40,259 nucleotides of DNA from JADHTT01 sp964633845 (GTDB taxonomy: Bacteria; Campylobacterota; Campylobacteria; Campylobacterales; Arcobacteraceae). Below the pieces are notes generated by a model, which saw only the letters and a list, made by a program, of their open reading frames with translations, was not told the DNA's origin and ran no database searches. Of this stretch, positions 1 to 8,609 are shown piece after piece. The stretch spans positions 1-40,259 of the forward strand of contig CAZWLA010000007.1 in the NCBI GenBank assembly GCA_964633845.1. Reading direction: 5' to 3'. Numbering within the stretch: the stretch's first letter is position 1; every line of letters starts with the position of its first letter. A program made the translations under genes and the position numbers.

Positions 1-839
1 TAGAGATATATGGACCAGAGAGTTCAGGTAAAACTACACTTACTCTTCATGCAATCGCAGAGTGTCAAAAAGCAGGTGGAGTATGTGCATTTATTGATGC
101 AGAGCATGCCCTTGATGTAAAATATGCTAAAGATATTGGAGTTGATACAGATAATCTTCTAGTATCACAACCAGATTATGGAGAGCAAGCATTAGAGATT
201 TTAGAGACAGTTATTAGAAGTGGAGCAGTTGATCTTGTAGTTGTGGATTCTGTTGCAGCACTTACTCCAAAAGTAGAAATTGATGGTGATATGGATGATA
301 TGCAAGTTGGTGTTCAAGCTAGACTGATGTCAAAAGCACTTCGAAAAATAACTGGACTTATGAATAATATGAATACTTCTGTTATATTTATTAATCAAAT
401 TAGAATGAAAATTGGTATGACAGGATATGGAAGTCCAGAAACTACAACAGGTGGAAATGCACTTAAGTTTTACTCTTCAGTTAGACTAGATATACGAAGA
501 ATAGCATCACTAAAACAAGGTGAAGATATTATTGGAAATAGAACAAAAGTAAAAGTTGTGAAAAATAAAGTAGCACCTCCATTTAAGCAAGTTGAATTTG
601 ATATTATGTTTGGTCAAGGAATTTCAAAAATGGGTGAGATTATTGATTATGGTGTTAAAATGGATATTGTTGATAAAGCAGGAGCTTGGTTTAGTTACAA
701 TGATTCTAAGATTGGACAAGGTAAAGAAAACTCAAAACAATTCTTACTTGATAATCCTGAGATTGCTGATGAGATAGAAAAAAAGATCTTAATTTCAATG
801 GGTGTATATGATGATTTAGAGCAAAGCGATACTGAATAA
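1..839 (+). CDS. recA: RecA recombinase, 3' part (5' end outside window)
   Basis: RecA forms the ATP-dependent filament on single-stranded DNA for homologous recombination and SOS induction. The reading frame is open from base 3; 278 residues are visible and roughly the first 65-70 are missing. The Walker A motif GPESSGKTT is at the very start, followed by the conserved FIDAEHALD segment, the Walker B strand LVVVDSVAALTP, the L1/L2 DNA-binding loop region and NQIRMKIGMTGYGSPETTTGG. The C-terminus is short and acidic (DDLEQSDTE), as usual for RecA. An internal ATG at 243 lies well inside the ATPase core and is not the start. eno follows 48 bases downstream in the same direction, the order known from Campylobacterota. 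Confidence 0.98.
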   Translation, partial: EIYGPESSGKTTLTLHAIAECQKAGGVCAFIDAEHALDVKYAKDIGVDTDNLLVSQPDYGEQALEILETVIRSGAVDLVVVDSVAALTPKVEIDGDMDDMQVGVQARLMSKALRKITGLMNNMNTSVIFINQIRMKIGMTGYGSPETTTGGNALKFYSSVRLDIRRIASLKQGEDIIGNRTKVKVVKNKVAPPFKQVEFDIMFGQGISKMGEIIDYGVKMDIVDKAGAWFSYNDSKIGQGKENSKQFLLDNPEIADEIEKKILISMGVYDDLEQSDTE

Positions 840-887
840 ATTTTTAGATAAAATGGCTTCATAATAAAATGAATAAGGAGATATATT

Positions 888-2162
888 ATGGTATATATTG
901 ATAATGTTTATGCTGATGAAGTTATGGATAGTAGAGGAAATCCTACTGTTAGAGCTACAGTTTGTTTAAGTGATGGTACTAAAGAGTCTGCTATTGTTCC
1001 AAGTGGTGCAAGTACAGGTAAAAGGGAAGCTCTTGAGCTTAGAGATGGTGGTGATAGATATATGGGTAAAGGCGTAGAGCAAGCAGTTGCAAATGTTAAT
1101 ATTCAAATTGCAGAAGAGTTAATGGGTTTAAGTCCATTTAACCAAGCTGAAGTAGATGCTACAATGAAAGACATAGATGGAACTTCGAATTATGGAAAAC
1201 TTGGTGCAAATGCAGTTCTTGGTGTATCAATGGCTGTGGCACGTGCAGCAGCAACATCACTAAATATTCCATTATACAGATACTTAGGCGGAGCAAATGC
1301 TATGATTACTCCAGTACCAATGTTAAATATCATTAATGGTGGTGAGCACGCAAATAACTCTGTAGATTTTCAAGAATATATGGTTATGCCAGTTGGTTTT
1401 GAAAACTTCAAAGAGGGATTAAGAGCTTCTGCTGAGGTTTACCATAATCTTAAAAAGATTATTGATGCTATGGGTGAATCAACTGCTGTTGGTGATGAGG
1501 GTGGATTTGCTCCAAACTTAAAATCAAACGAAGAACCTATTACAGTAATTATGGAAGCGATTGAAAAAGCTGGATATAAAGCTGGTGAACAAATTTGTAT
1601 CGCACTTGATGTTGCTGCATCAGAGTTAATTAATGATGAAGGAAGATATGTACTAAAATCAGAAAATAGAGAACTTACTAGTGAGCAATTGGCGGACTAT
1701 TATGTTGATCTATGTGCTAAGTATCCAATTATTTCAATTGAAGATGGTTTAAGTGAAGATGATTGGGATGGATGGAAAATTCTAACTGAAAAATTAGGAG
1801 ATAAAGTTCAATTAGTAGGTGATGATTTATTTGTAACTAATGCTAGTATTTTAAATGAAGGTATACAAAAAGGTATTGCTAATTCAATTTTAATTAAGCC
1901 AAATCAAATTGGATCTGTATCCGAAACTATGCAGACAATTAGACTGGCACAAAGAAATAACTATAACTGTGTTATGTCTCATAGATCGGGTGAATCTGAA
2001 GATACATTTATTGCTGATTTTGCTGTGGCACTTAACTGTGGTCAGATTAAAACTGGCTCAACAGCAAGAAGTGATAGAATCGCTAAATACAATAGATTGT
2101 TAGAAATTAGTGCTGAGATTGGTTATTCTGAATACTTAGGATCTCAACCTTTTACTAAATAA
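888..2162 (+). CDS. eno: Enolase (phosphopyruvate hydratase)
   Basis: Cytoplasmic enolase interconverting 2-phosphoglycerate and phosphoenolpyruvate with Mg2+. At 424 residues it has the full family length. Visible signatures are SRGNPTV near the N-terminus, GGEHANN and QEYMVMPVG around residues 150-170, GDEGGFAPN (catalytic Glu) near 205, the metal ligands in SIEDGLSEDDW and VGDDLFVTN, IKPNQIGS with the catalytic Lys near 338, and SHRSGESEDTFIADFAV near 365. The start is supported by the strong ribosome site AAGGAGAT eight bases before the ATG. It lies between recA and an FtsB-like gene that begins seven bases after its stop, so these are probably co-transcribed. Confidence 0.99.
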   Translation: MVYIDNVYADEVMDSRGNPTVRATVCLSDGTKESAIVPSGASTGKREALELRDGGDRYMGKGVEQAVANVNIQIAEELMGLSPFNQAEVDATMKDIDGTSNYGKLGANAVLGVSMAVARAAATSLNIPLYRYLGGANAMITPVPMLNIINGGEHANNSVDFQEYMVMPVGFENFKEGLRASAEVYHNLKKIIDAMGESTAVGDEGGFAPNLKSNEEPITVIMEAIEKAGYKAGEQICIALDVAASELINDEGRYVLKSENRELTSEQLADYYVDLCAKYPIISIEDGLSEDDWDGWKILTEKLGDKVQLVGDDLFVTNASILNEGIQKGIANSILIKPNQIGSVSETMQTIRLAQRNNYNCVMSHRSGESEDTFIADFAVALNCGQIKTGSTARSDRIAKYNRLLEISAEIGYSEYLGSQPFTK

Positions 2163-2169
2163 TCAAAAC

Positions 2170-2409
2170 ATGCAATCTTTAAGACAAAATAATCAGTTTT
2201 TAAAGATTGCAATTATATCTATATTAGCTACACTAATATTTTCTACTTATGTAGCATATCTTGCTTTTGAAAGTAAGAACTCTTATACAGTTTATTCAAC
2301 ATTAAAAATAAAAAAATCAAATTTAAACTATGAGATTAGACAACTTCAATATGAAAATGCTACACTACAGAAACAATTCTTAGAATTAAAAAATCTGGAG
2401 CCAGAATGA
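2170..2409 (+). CDS. Small FtsB/FtsL-like septum protein with one membrane helix and coiled coil
   Basis: 79 residues: a short basic N-terminus, one membrane helix (about residues 11-31, IAIISILATLIFSTYVAYLA) and a C-terminal coiled coil (about 42-75, with spaced Leu/Ile and many Glu/Lys/Gln). This bitopic architecture is that of the divisome proteins FtsB/FtsL (DivIC family), which would place the coiled coil in the periplasm. Sequence similarity to FtsB is low, so the name rests on architecture and on the eno-linked position; the gene after eno in Campylobacter (Cj1671c region) is equivalent by synteny. It starts seven bases after the eno stop and overlaps the next gene by four bases (ATGA), indicating translational coupling. 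Confidence 0.65.
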   Translation: MQSLRQNNQFLKIAIISILATLIFSTYVAYLAFESKNSYTVYSTLKIKKSNLNYEIRQLQYENATLQKQFLELKNLEPE

Positions 2410-2840
2410 ATTTAATTAAAATTATATTGATTTTTGTAGTTGCAATATCTATACAAGCAAGAGAAAATCCTTTTATTGCTACTGAAGCTTATATTGAAGA
2501 GAAGGCAACAATAGTAGATAAGCCATATTCAGTAATGACTCCATACCAGTTTCTAGAAATTGGACTTTATTTAGAAAAGACTACATTTCTAATCCCTAAT
2601 CATAAATTATTTAGATATTTTAAAATTAACGAAGAGAAAAAAATTGTACTAGACTATAAAGGTAGTAAAAAAATTTTAACAAAAAAATTAAAACTAGATA
2701 GTATACATATAAAATCAATTATAATTGCAGATCATCCAGAAGAAAACTATTTTAGGATAGTAATACAATATAATGATAATATCAAAGATAGTAAAGTAAT
2801 CTACAATAAAAATTTAGTAACGGTTAGTAATCCTAATTAA
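2406..2840 (+). CDS. Exported AMIN-domain-like protein (CgpA-like by synteny)
   Basis: 144 residues with a Sec signal peptide (residues 1-18, ending ISIQA|RENPF). The mature part starts with RENPF, a motif common in this epsilonproteobacterial family, and ends in a beta-rich stretch (about 65-140) whose pattern resembles the AMIN domain, which localises envelope proteins through peptidoglycan or septal contacts. The Campylobacter jejuni gene at the same position (Cj1670c, CgpA) is a periplasmic AMIN-type glycoprotein; orthology is inferred from synteny. The ATG overlaps the stop of the preceding gene (ATGA). Its 3' end overlaps the convergent antiporter gene by 27 bases, and I see no intrinsic terminator there. 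Confidence 0.6.
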   Translation: MNLIKIILIFVVAISIQARENPFIATEAYIEEKATIVDKPYSVMTPYQFLEIGLYLEKTTFLIPNHKLFRYFKINEEKKIVLDYKGSKKILTKKLKLDSIHIKSIIIADHPEENYFRIVIQYNDNIKDSKVIYNKNLVTVSNPN

Positions 2841-3950
2841 TATCATTCCAATAACTACTTCAAGAATAGAAGCTAAAATAAAAGCTAAAAAATAAAAGTG
2901 TGAAATAGATTCACTTTGATAGGCAAGTGTAGCAACAGCGATAAGTAGTGTAAGTGGCATAGAATGTGATAACCCTAGTAGTAATGATGTTTTTAATCCA
3001 TACTCTTTAACAAATACCAATGCACTAAGTAATCTTATAATAAACATAGCCAATACAATTAATACAGCTGTAGATATAAGATCATTGATAAATAATGAAC
3101 CAATACTAAAAGAACTACCAACCCATATAAAGAATATTGGTACTAGCCAACCAAATCCAAAATGCTCAAGTTTTTTTGGTAAATCAACATTATGATGAAA
3201 AAATGTAGCAATAAATGCACCAGCAATAAATGCACCTAGAGCAATCTCTAAATGTAGATAAAGCATAATTGCTATCATAATAAAAAATATTGCCATTGAT
3301 ATTCTGATATCTTGTTCTAAATGGTCATCTTTAGGCATTAGCTTTGTTCTTATCTCTGGATTCCACCACAGTACATATCTAAATATTTTATAAATAATTG
3401 TAATGATTACAAATACAAGTAATAGTAATGTTAATATTTCATAAAGTTTTGTACCAATACCATATTCCAAAGTGGCACTGACAATCGTTAAAATAATAAT
3501 TGAGATAATTTCACCTATCAAACCTATAGTTATAGCTAAAGTTATCCATTCTTGCTCTTTATATTCTTTTTTAAGAGCAGCTAATAAACCTATAGATATA
3601 AGTGGCATTGCAATAATAAATATTTTGGATAAATCAAAATATAGTACAGTGAATGCTGATAGAATATACATAAAAATAATATATTTAATACCAAGTTTTA
3701 TTGTCTTTATTGGTATGTTCAGTAATTTTTTTAAATCAACTTCTAGTCCAGCTAAAAACATTAGGTATAAAAATCCAAGTTCAGCTACTAACGTAAATAT
3801 ATAGTGGTCAGAGATAAAGCCTAATGATACAGCAAGTGAACCTAGTATAATCTCTGTAGGTATAATAGGTAAATTAATTCTTCTAGATATTAAAGGGGAA
3901 ATAAATATTATAATTGACAAAGTAATAATTATTGAAATATCATTTGACAT
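2814..3950 (-). CDS. Cation:proton antiporter, CPA2/KefB-type membrane domain
   Basis: 378 residues, almost entirely hydrophobic, with about 11-12 membrane helices. The N-terminal pattern PLISRRINLPIIPTEIILG and the segments ELGFLYLMFLAGLEVDLKKL and ALGAFIAGAFIATFF are typical of the Na+/H+ exchanger (CPA2/KefB) family, which exchanges Na+ or K+ for protons across the inner membrane. No RCK/TrkA-N nucleotide-binding domain follows the membrane part, so it resembles NapA-type antiporters rather than glutathione-gated KefB/KefC. It starts ten bases after bioB and is the last gene of the topA-yfcE-bioB operon. The ion specificity cannot be read from the sequence. Confidence 0.85.
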   Translation of the reverse strand: MSNDISIIITLSIIIFISPLISRRINLPIIPTEIILGSLAVSLGFISDHYIFTLVAELGFLYLMFLAGLEVDLKKLLNIPIKTIKLGIKYIIFMYILSAFTVLYFDLSKIFIIAMPLISIGLLAALKKEYKEQEWITLAITIGLIGEIISIIILTIVSATLEYGIGTKLYEILTLLLLVFVIITIIYKIFRYVLWWNPEIRTKLMPKDDHLEQDIRISMAIFFIMIAIMLYLHLEIALGAFIAGAFIATFFHHNVDLPKKLEHFGFGWLVPIFFIWVGSSFSIGSLFINDLISTAVLIVLAMFIIRLLSALVFVKEYGLKTSLLLGLSHSMPLTLLIAVATLAYQSESISHFYFLAFILASILEVVIGMILIRITNRY

Positions 3951-3960
3951 ATTTTAATCC

Positions 3961-4812
3961 CTATTTATTGCAAGATGTTGCAATATTAAATCCTAAATTT
4001 TCTAAATTTTTTAATTCTTTTGAAGCTGTATTACCTGATGTAGTAAGATAATCACCAATTACTATTGCATTTGCACCATAGTTAAAGATATCATATTGAT
4101 CCTCTTTAAAAGTTATCTCCCTTCCACCTGCAATCATAATCATGATTTCATCACCTAAAATTTCTCTTGCTTGTTGAATTTGCTTAAATGCTTCTTGTTT
4201 ATTAAGTGTATTTGATTTAATAGGTAAGGCTTCGTTTGGATGGAAGAAGTTAATAGGTACACTCATAGGTTGCAATTCTTTAATAGAGTTTAACATTGAA
4301 ATACGATCTTCAAGTGACTCACTCATACCAAATATACCACCAGTACAAAGAGCAAGACCAGCTTCCTTTACATTTAAACATGTTTGAAATCTATCATTCC
4401 AGCTATGTGTAGTACATATTTTTGAATAATACTCTTTTGATGATTCTAAATTATGATTATAGTTAGTAACACCAGCATTTTTAAGTTCTTTTAGTTGATC
4501 AAGTGAAGCTATACCATTACATGCAATAATATTTATATCATCAATTTCTTTTCTTACAGCCTTTGCAGCTTCACATACAAAGTCTAATCTTGCATCATCA
4601 AGCCCAGCACCAGCTGTAACAAGACAGTATCCTATGGCTTTATTTGCTTTAGCTTGCTTTGCTTCTTTTACAATATCAGCAATAGGCTTTCTTTTGTATC
4701 TATCTATTTTTGCTTTATATTTTGTGCTTTGCGTACAAAATGTACAATCTTCTGGACATGTACCACTTTCGATATTGTTTATTGCGCAAAGGAAAACTTC
4801 TTTATTTATCAT
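3961..4812 (-). CDS. bioB: Biotin synthase
   Basis: Radical SAM enzyme inserting sulfur into dethiobiotin. The cluster motif CPEDCTFCTQS (CxxxCxxC) is at residues 19-29, followed by YCLVTAGAG, the NHNLESS segment and the C-terminal MIMIAGGRE and ANAIVIGDYLTTSGN regions that bind the auxiliary [2Fe-2S] cluster and substrate. At 283 residues it is the short form typical of Campylobacterota, lacking about 35 N-terminal residues of the E. coli protein; MINKEVFLCAI is the conserved family start. The ATG overlaps the stop of the yfcE-type gene (ATGA), implying translational coupling. No other bio gene is nearby. Confidence 0.96.
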   Translation of the reverse strand: MINKEVFLCAINNIESGTCPEDCTFCTQSTKYKAKIDRYKRKPIADIVKEAKQAKANKAIGYCLVTAGAGLDDARLDFVCEAAKAVRKEIDDINIIACNGIASLDQLKELKNAGVTNYNHNLESSKEYYSKICTTHSWNDRFQTCLNVKEAGLALCTGGIFGMSESLEDRISMLNSIKELQPMSVPINFFHPNEALPIKSNTLNKQEAFKQIQQAREILGDEIMIMIAGGREITFKEDQYDIFNYGANAIVIGDYLTTSGNTASKELKNLENLGFNIATSCNK

Positions 4813-5333
4813 CTATCATGCTTTCTTAATTTAGTTTGCCATACTTTTTCATCTGGCTTTTTATAATTATACTCAATAATATATTGATTATCAGTTATTT
4901 CTAACAATACACATTCTGTAAGGTTTTTATTTCTTGCACATATTTCACCTGGATTTAAAAATAATGTACCATTTATAAAATTTTCTTCAAACATATGTGT
5001 ATGCCCAGAAATTACAATATTTGTATCCCCACTAAGATAAAATGGTAAATGCATTAGTTTAAATGTGAAATCCTTAATTTTAAAATAATAAGGTTCTTGT
5101 TTGATTTTATATAAATGTGAATATTGAATAAGATTATGGTCATTGTTACCAAATACACTAACATATGGTAAATCTGAATTTTTTAATATATCAAGATTTT
5201 CTTTAATTTCTAGATCACCAGCATGTACTATATAAGCGATATCTTTAGACTTAAGATGATCTATAGCTTGTTTTGTAAGTATGCTTTTTCTGTGGCTGTC
5301 AGAAAACACACCTATTTTAATACTATTTTTCAT
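4809..5333 (-). CDS. YfcE/MJ0936-type metallophosphoesterase
   Basis: 174 residues of the calcineurin-like phosphoesterase fold. Metal-binding motifs are visible in order: DSHRKS (DxH) near residue 11, HAGDLE (GD) near 40, FGNNDH (GNHD-type) near 65 and SGHTHM (GHxH) near 115. Family members are small cytosolic phosphodiesterases of mostly unknown physiological substrate. The frame is open further upstream, but that extension only reads the Lys-rich tail of topA in another frame; the ATG at 5333 (MKNSIKIG), inside the last codons of topA, gives the normal family length and an 11-base overlap. It overlaps bioB by four bases. Confidence 0.88.
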   Translation of the reverse strand: MKNSIKIGVFSDSHRKSILTKQAIDHLKSKDIAYIVHAGDLEIKENLDILKNSDLPYVSVFGNNDHNLIQYSHLYKIKQEPYYFKIKDFTFKLMHLPFYLSGDTNIVISGHTHMFEENFINGTLFLNPGEICARNKNLTECVLLEITDNQYIIEYNYKKPDEKVWQTKLRKHDR

Positions 5334-7701
5334 CTTCTTTTTTTGTAGTTTTCTTTTTAGCAGGTGCTTTCTTCTTTGTAGTAGTTTTTTTAGCAGGTGC
5401 TTTTTTTCTACCACCTCTTGTTGTTGGTTGATTTTTAATTATTTTATTAACCTCTTCAATAGTAAGAGCTTTGATTTGATCTTCATCTAAATCTTTTGGT
5501 AATTTAAAATTCTTTTTCTTTTGCTTAATATATGGTCCATACCTTCCTATTAGAAGTTGTGTTTCATCTTCTGGAAAATCTTTTAACAGTGCTTTTGCTT
5601 TAGCTTCTCTTATCTCTTTAACAACTTCCATAGCACGAAGAAGTTCAATCGTATATGGATCATCCTCTTTTAAGCTAAAATATTCAGATTTTATTTGCAC
5701 ATAAGGTCCAAACCTACCTATATTTACTTTTACATCATTTCCATTTTCATCACTACCTAATACTTTTGGTAACTGAAGTAATACAAGTGCCTCTTCAAGT
5801 GTAATTCTATCTACACTTATTGTTTTAGGTATTGATGCAAATTTTGGTTTGATCTCTTTGTCATCATCATCTAGGTCATCTTTATGTCCTAGTTGAACAA
5901 AGGGTCCATATTTACCTACACTTGCAAATATTCTTTTCTGTGTTGTTGGGTGAAGTCCAATTTCTCTGGCTTCTGCAAACTTTGCTCTAGGTGCATTTTC
6001 TAGCTTATCTTCAATAGCCTTATCAAAATCACCATAAAATTCTTGCATAACTGTTTGCCATGCAATTTTACCTTCAGCAATTTCATCAAACTCACCTTCA
6101 ACATGTGCAGTAAATCCTAGATCTACGATATGAGGAAAGTGTTCAACCAAAAAGTCATTTACAACTTCACCAATTGGAGCAGGTGCTAGCTTTTTTTCTT
6201 CAGTTTTGATTACATAATCTCTTGCTTGAATAGTTGAAATTGTAGGTGCATAAGTAGAAGGACGACCAATACCTTCTGATTCAAGTTTTTTTACAAGACT
6301 AGCTTCTGTGTATCTAGCAGGTGGCTTAGTGAAGTTTTGTTCAGTTTCTAAATTTTCTAGATCTAAAGTAGTACCTTGTTTAACTGCAGGAAGAAATTTT
6401 TCTGTATTATCTAGAGCTGCTTCTGGATTATCACTTCCTTCAGTATATGCTTTCATAAATCCAGCAAATACTATCTTATTGCCCTTTGCTTGGAATTCAT
6501 ATTCTTTATCTTTACCTGCAGTTATTTTGTATGTAGTATTTGCAACAACTGCTTGTGCCATTTGAGTTGCAATTGTTCTTTTCCATATAAGGCTATATAG
6601 TTTATATTGAGCATGATCTAAATAATCTCTTACATCAGATGGTTTAAGTGCTAGATTTACAGGTCTAATAGCTTCGTGTGCTTCTTGAGCACCTTTTGCT
6701 TTACTTTTATAATGTCTAGGCTTACTTAGTGCATAGTCTGATCCATATTCTGATTCAATAACCTCTTTTGCCATTGCTGTAGCTGTAGCAGATAGATTAA
6801 CACTATCTGTTCTCATATATGTGATAAGACCACCAGTATGACCTTGCACATTGATCCCACCTTCATATAGCTGTTGAGCTACAATCATTGTTTGCTTCAC
6901 AGAAAATCCAGCTTTTCTACTTGCTTCTTGTTGTAAAGTTGAAGTAGTAAAGGGAGCAGCAGGATTTCTTTTGCTGTTTTTTTCTTCTATATCATCTAGT
7001 AGGTAGTCACCAGCTTCACAAGATAGTTTTATCTTATTTGCTTCATCTTCATTTTTTATTTTTTTAGATTTTCCATTTACTTTAGCTAATTCTGCTCTAA
7101 AGTCAGGATCTTTAAAGTCAAGCTTTATCTTCCAAAACTCTTCTGGATCAAATGCTTTTATCTCCCGTTCTTTATCAACAATAATTCTAACAGCAACACT
7201 TTGAACTCTACCTGCACTTAGTCCAAATCTAACTTTTTTCCATAATAGTGGAGATAGTTTATAACCGACTGCTCTATCTAATATTCTTCGTGCTTGTTGT
7301 GCATCTACAAGGTTTTGATCCACCTCTCTTGGATTTTCAAGTGCTTCTAAAATTGCACCTTTTGTAATCTCGTGAAATACAATTCTTTTAAGTGGGTTTT
7401 TTTCTATTTTTAGTGCAGGGATAAGATGCCAAGCAATAGCTTCTCCCTCTCTATCTTCATCGGCTGCAAGGTAGATAGTTGTATCTTTTTTGATCTTAGC
7501 TTTAAGATCCTTAATCACTTTTGATTTATCTTTTGATACTTGGTATTTTGGTTTAAAATTATCTTCTGGATCAAATCCTAAAGTAGATTTTGGCAGATCC
7601 CTTACATGACCCATAGATGCCATAACTGTATAGTCTGATCCTAAGAATTTTGATATTGTTCTTGCTTTTGCAGGTGACTCAACGATAACTAAATTTTTCA
7701 A
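5323..7701 (-). CDS. topA: DNA topoisomerase I
   Basis: Type IA topoisomerase relaxing negative supercoils, 792 residues. The Toprim domain begins at the N-terminus (VIVESPAKARTISKFLG) with the acidic motif DEDREGEAIAWHL near residue 80; the active-site tyrosine is in GLITYMRTDS near residue 295. After the catalytic core come repeated C-terminal modules with KYGPFVQLG, RFGPYVQI and RYGPYI. There are no four-cysteine zinc ribbons of the E. coli kind. The protein ends in a Lys/Ala/Thr-rich tail (about residues 765-792, with repeated APAKK and TTKK) that resembles a histone-H1-like nonspecific DNA-binding tail. It is the first gene of the topA-yfcE-bioB-antiporter operon. Confidence 0.98.
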   Translation of the reverse strand: MKNLVIVESPAKARTISKFLGSDYTVMASMGHVRDLPKSTLGFDPEDNFKPKYQVSKDKSKVIKDLKAKIKKDTTIYLAADEDREGEAIAWHLIPALKIEKNPLKRIVFHEITKGAILEALENPREVDQNLVDAQQARRILDRAVGYKLSPLLWKKVRFGLSAGRVQSVAVRIIVDKEREIKAFDPEEFWKIKLDFKDPDFRAELAKVNGKSKKIKNEDEANKIKLSCEAGDYLLDDIEEKNSKRNPAAPFTTSTLQQEASRKAGFSVKQTMIVAQQLYEGGINVQGHTGGLITYMRTDSVNLSATATAMAKEVIESEYGSDYALSKPRHYKSKAKGAQEAHEAIRPVNLALKPSDVRDYLDHAQYKLYSLIWKRTIATQMAQAVVANTTYKITAGKDKEYEFQAKGNKIVFAGFMKAYTEGSDNPEAALDNTEKFLPAVKQGTTLDLENLETEQNFTKPPARYTEASLVKKLESEGIGRPSTYAPTISTIQARDYVIKTEEKKLAPAPIGEVVNDFLVEHFPHIVDLGFTAHVEGEFDEIAEGKIAWQTVMQEFYGDFDKAIEDKLENAPRAKFAEAREIGLHPTTQKRIFASVGKYGPFVQLGHKDDLDDDDKEIKPKFASIPKTISVDRITLEEALVLLQLPKVLGSDENGNDVKVNIGRFGPYVQIKSEYFSLKEDDPYTIELLRAMEVVKEIREAKAKALLKDFPEDETQLLIGRYGPYIKQKKKNFKLPKDLDEDQIKALTIEEVNKIIKNQPTTRGGRKKAPAKKTTTKKKAPAKKKTTKKEDEK

Positions 7702-7792
7702 TTTATATAAACCTTGTATTATTTTCTAAACGAAATAGTATCATAAAAAAATTAATACCAAATCAAATATATACATTAAAATCATTAATAAT

Positions 7793-7826
7793 AAAAAAAG
7801 CTTGGAATTTCTCCCAAGCTTTTAAA
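7793..7826 (-). terminator. Intrinsic terminator of the TorF-type gene
   Basis: The perfect 10-bp stem AAAAGCTTGG / CCAAGCTTTT (7796-7805 with 7814-7823), loop of eight bases, runs into seven T on the minus strand just after the stop at 7854. The remainder of the 152-base gap to topA (7702-7853) shows no gene. Confidence 0.85.
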
Positions 7827-7853
7827 AGTTTGTATATTTAAATTAAATAAATA

Positions 7854-8495
7854 TTAAAAAGATGAACTCATAATCACTACAACTTTAGAATCTTCATCAT
7901 TTCCTGCATTATTAACTTTATCTGCATCAAGACCACTTGAGTATGCTAAAGTTACATCAAACTTATCATATGTTCTTGTATGTGATACTGTATAGTATGT
8001 ACCATATTCATCATAATCACCATAAGCTAGATCAATACCCATTGCAGATATTGAATATTCAATATTATCAGTTGCTTCATCCATACCCTTTGAATAAGCA
8101 ATACCAAAATCAATATCATTAATAGACTTACTTAAAGCAAGTGTAGTCTCTTCAAAATTTAAAGATGTATCGCCTGGATAAGTAAATGCACAGTAGCTAA
8201 GATCATATCCAATACCAGATACTTCATTTGAGTATCCTGCATAATAGTCTAATTCTATTGTACTATTTCCATATTTTACATTTGATGCCCAAGTACCAGC
8301 ATAGTAATTTCCATTAGCTAAATCAAACCCACCTTGAATTGCTGCATCTTCAATATTTTGAGTCATACCTCTCCAGATATAGTCAGTAGTTAATGCAACA
8401 TTTGCACTTACTTCAGTTTGATTAGCTATCGCACTTGTAGTTGATAATGATAAAGCAACTATAGCTGCTAAACTTAATTCTGTAATTTTTTTCAT
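7854..8495 (-). CDS. TorF-family (TIGR02001-type) putative outer-membrane porin
   Basis: 213 residues. A Sec signal peptide (residues 1-24, ending TSAIA|NQTE) precedes a beta-strand-rich mature part that opens with VSANVALTTDYIWRGMTQ, the signature of the TorF/TIGR02001 family, and ends in Phe (MSSSF), as outer-membrane barrels do for BAM recognition. Function is unproven; members are often found next to amt/glnK, as here, so a part in uptake of ammonium or small nitrogen compounds is a guess from context. It is divergent from the NtrC-like regulator, and the palindrome at 8569-8587 lies between the two, about 75 bases upstream of this start. Confidence 0.8.
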   Translation of the reverse strand: MKKITELSLAAIVALSLSTTSAIANQTEVSANVALTTDYIWRGMTQNIEDAAIQGGFDLANGNYYAGTWASNVKYGNSTIELDYYAGYSNEVSGIGYDLSYCAFTYPGDTSLNFEETTLALSKSINDIDFGIAYSKGMDEATDNIEYSISAMGIDLAYGDYDEYGTYYTVSHTRTYDKFDVTLAYSSGLDADKVNNAGNDEDSKVVVIMSSSF

Positions 8496-8565
8496 TTTAA
8501 TTTCCCTATATGTTTTTAATTTAGATGTGAGAAGTATATATAAAGAATGAAGATAAATAAAGAGT

Positions 8566-8594
8566 TTGCTGTATAGAAACTATACAGTTATAAT
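8566..8594 (+). promoter_or_regulatory. Probable sigma70-type promoter of the NtrC-like gene
   Basis: TTGCTG (8566-8571), a 17-base spacer and a perfect TATAAT (8589-8594) form a standard promoter. The expected transcription start is near 8601, only some nine bases before the ATG at 8610, so the mRNA would be nearly leaderless. The palindrome at 8569-8587 covers the -35 edge and the whole spacer, a position suited to autorepression. Confidence 0.6.
8569..8587. promoter_or_regulatory. Palindromic operator CTGTATAG-AAA-CTATACAG
   Basis: A perfect inverted repeat of 8-bp arms around AAA in the divergent region between the TorF-type gene and the NtrC-like regulator. Its 17-bp core TGTATAGAAACTATACA recurs with changes only in the central bases in front of amt (10055-10071). 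The 6-N5-6 geometry is that of NtrC-type Fis-HTH dimer sites, though the base sequence differs from the enterobacterial TGCACC-N5-GGTGCA. Binding by the adjacent regulator is an inference. Confidence 0.65.
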
Positions 8595-8609
8595 TTGATA
8601 CAATATATT

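Noticed and set aside
3472..3804. Open frames opposite the antiporter, topA, amt, MFS and nosZ genes as overlapping genes.
   Set aside because: They lack ribosome sites and recognisable domains and follow from codon bias of the strong genes on the other strand or frame.
5340..5405. Repetitive AT-rich stretch as a tandem repeat or mobile-element scar.
   Set aside because: It encodes the APAKK/TTKK repeats of the TopA C-terminal tail.
5334..5414. A Lys/Arg-rich N-terminal extension of the phosphoesterase.
   Set aside because: It is the other-frame reading of the Lys/Ala-rich topA tail; the metallophosphoesterase fold begins at MKNSIKIG.
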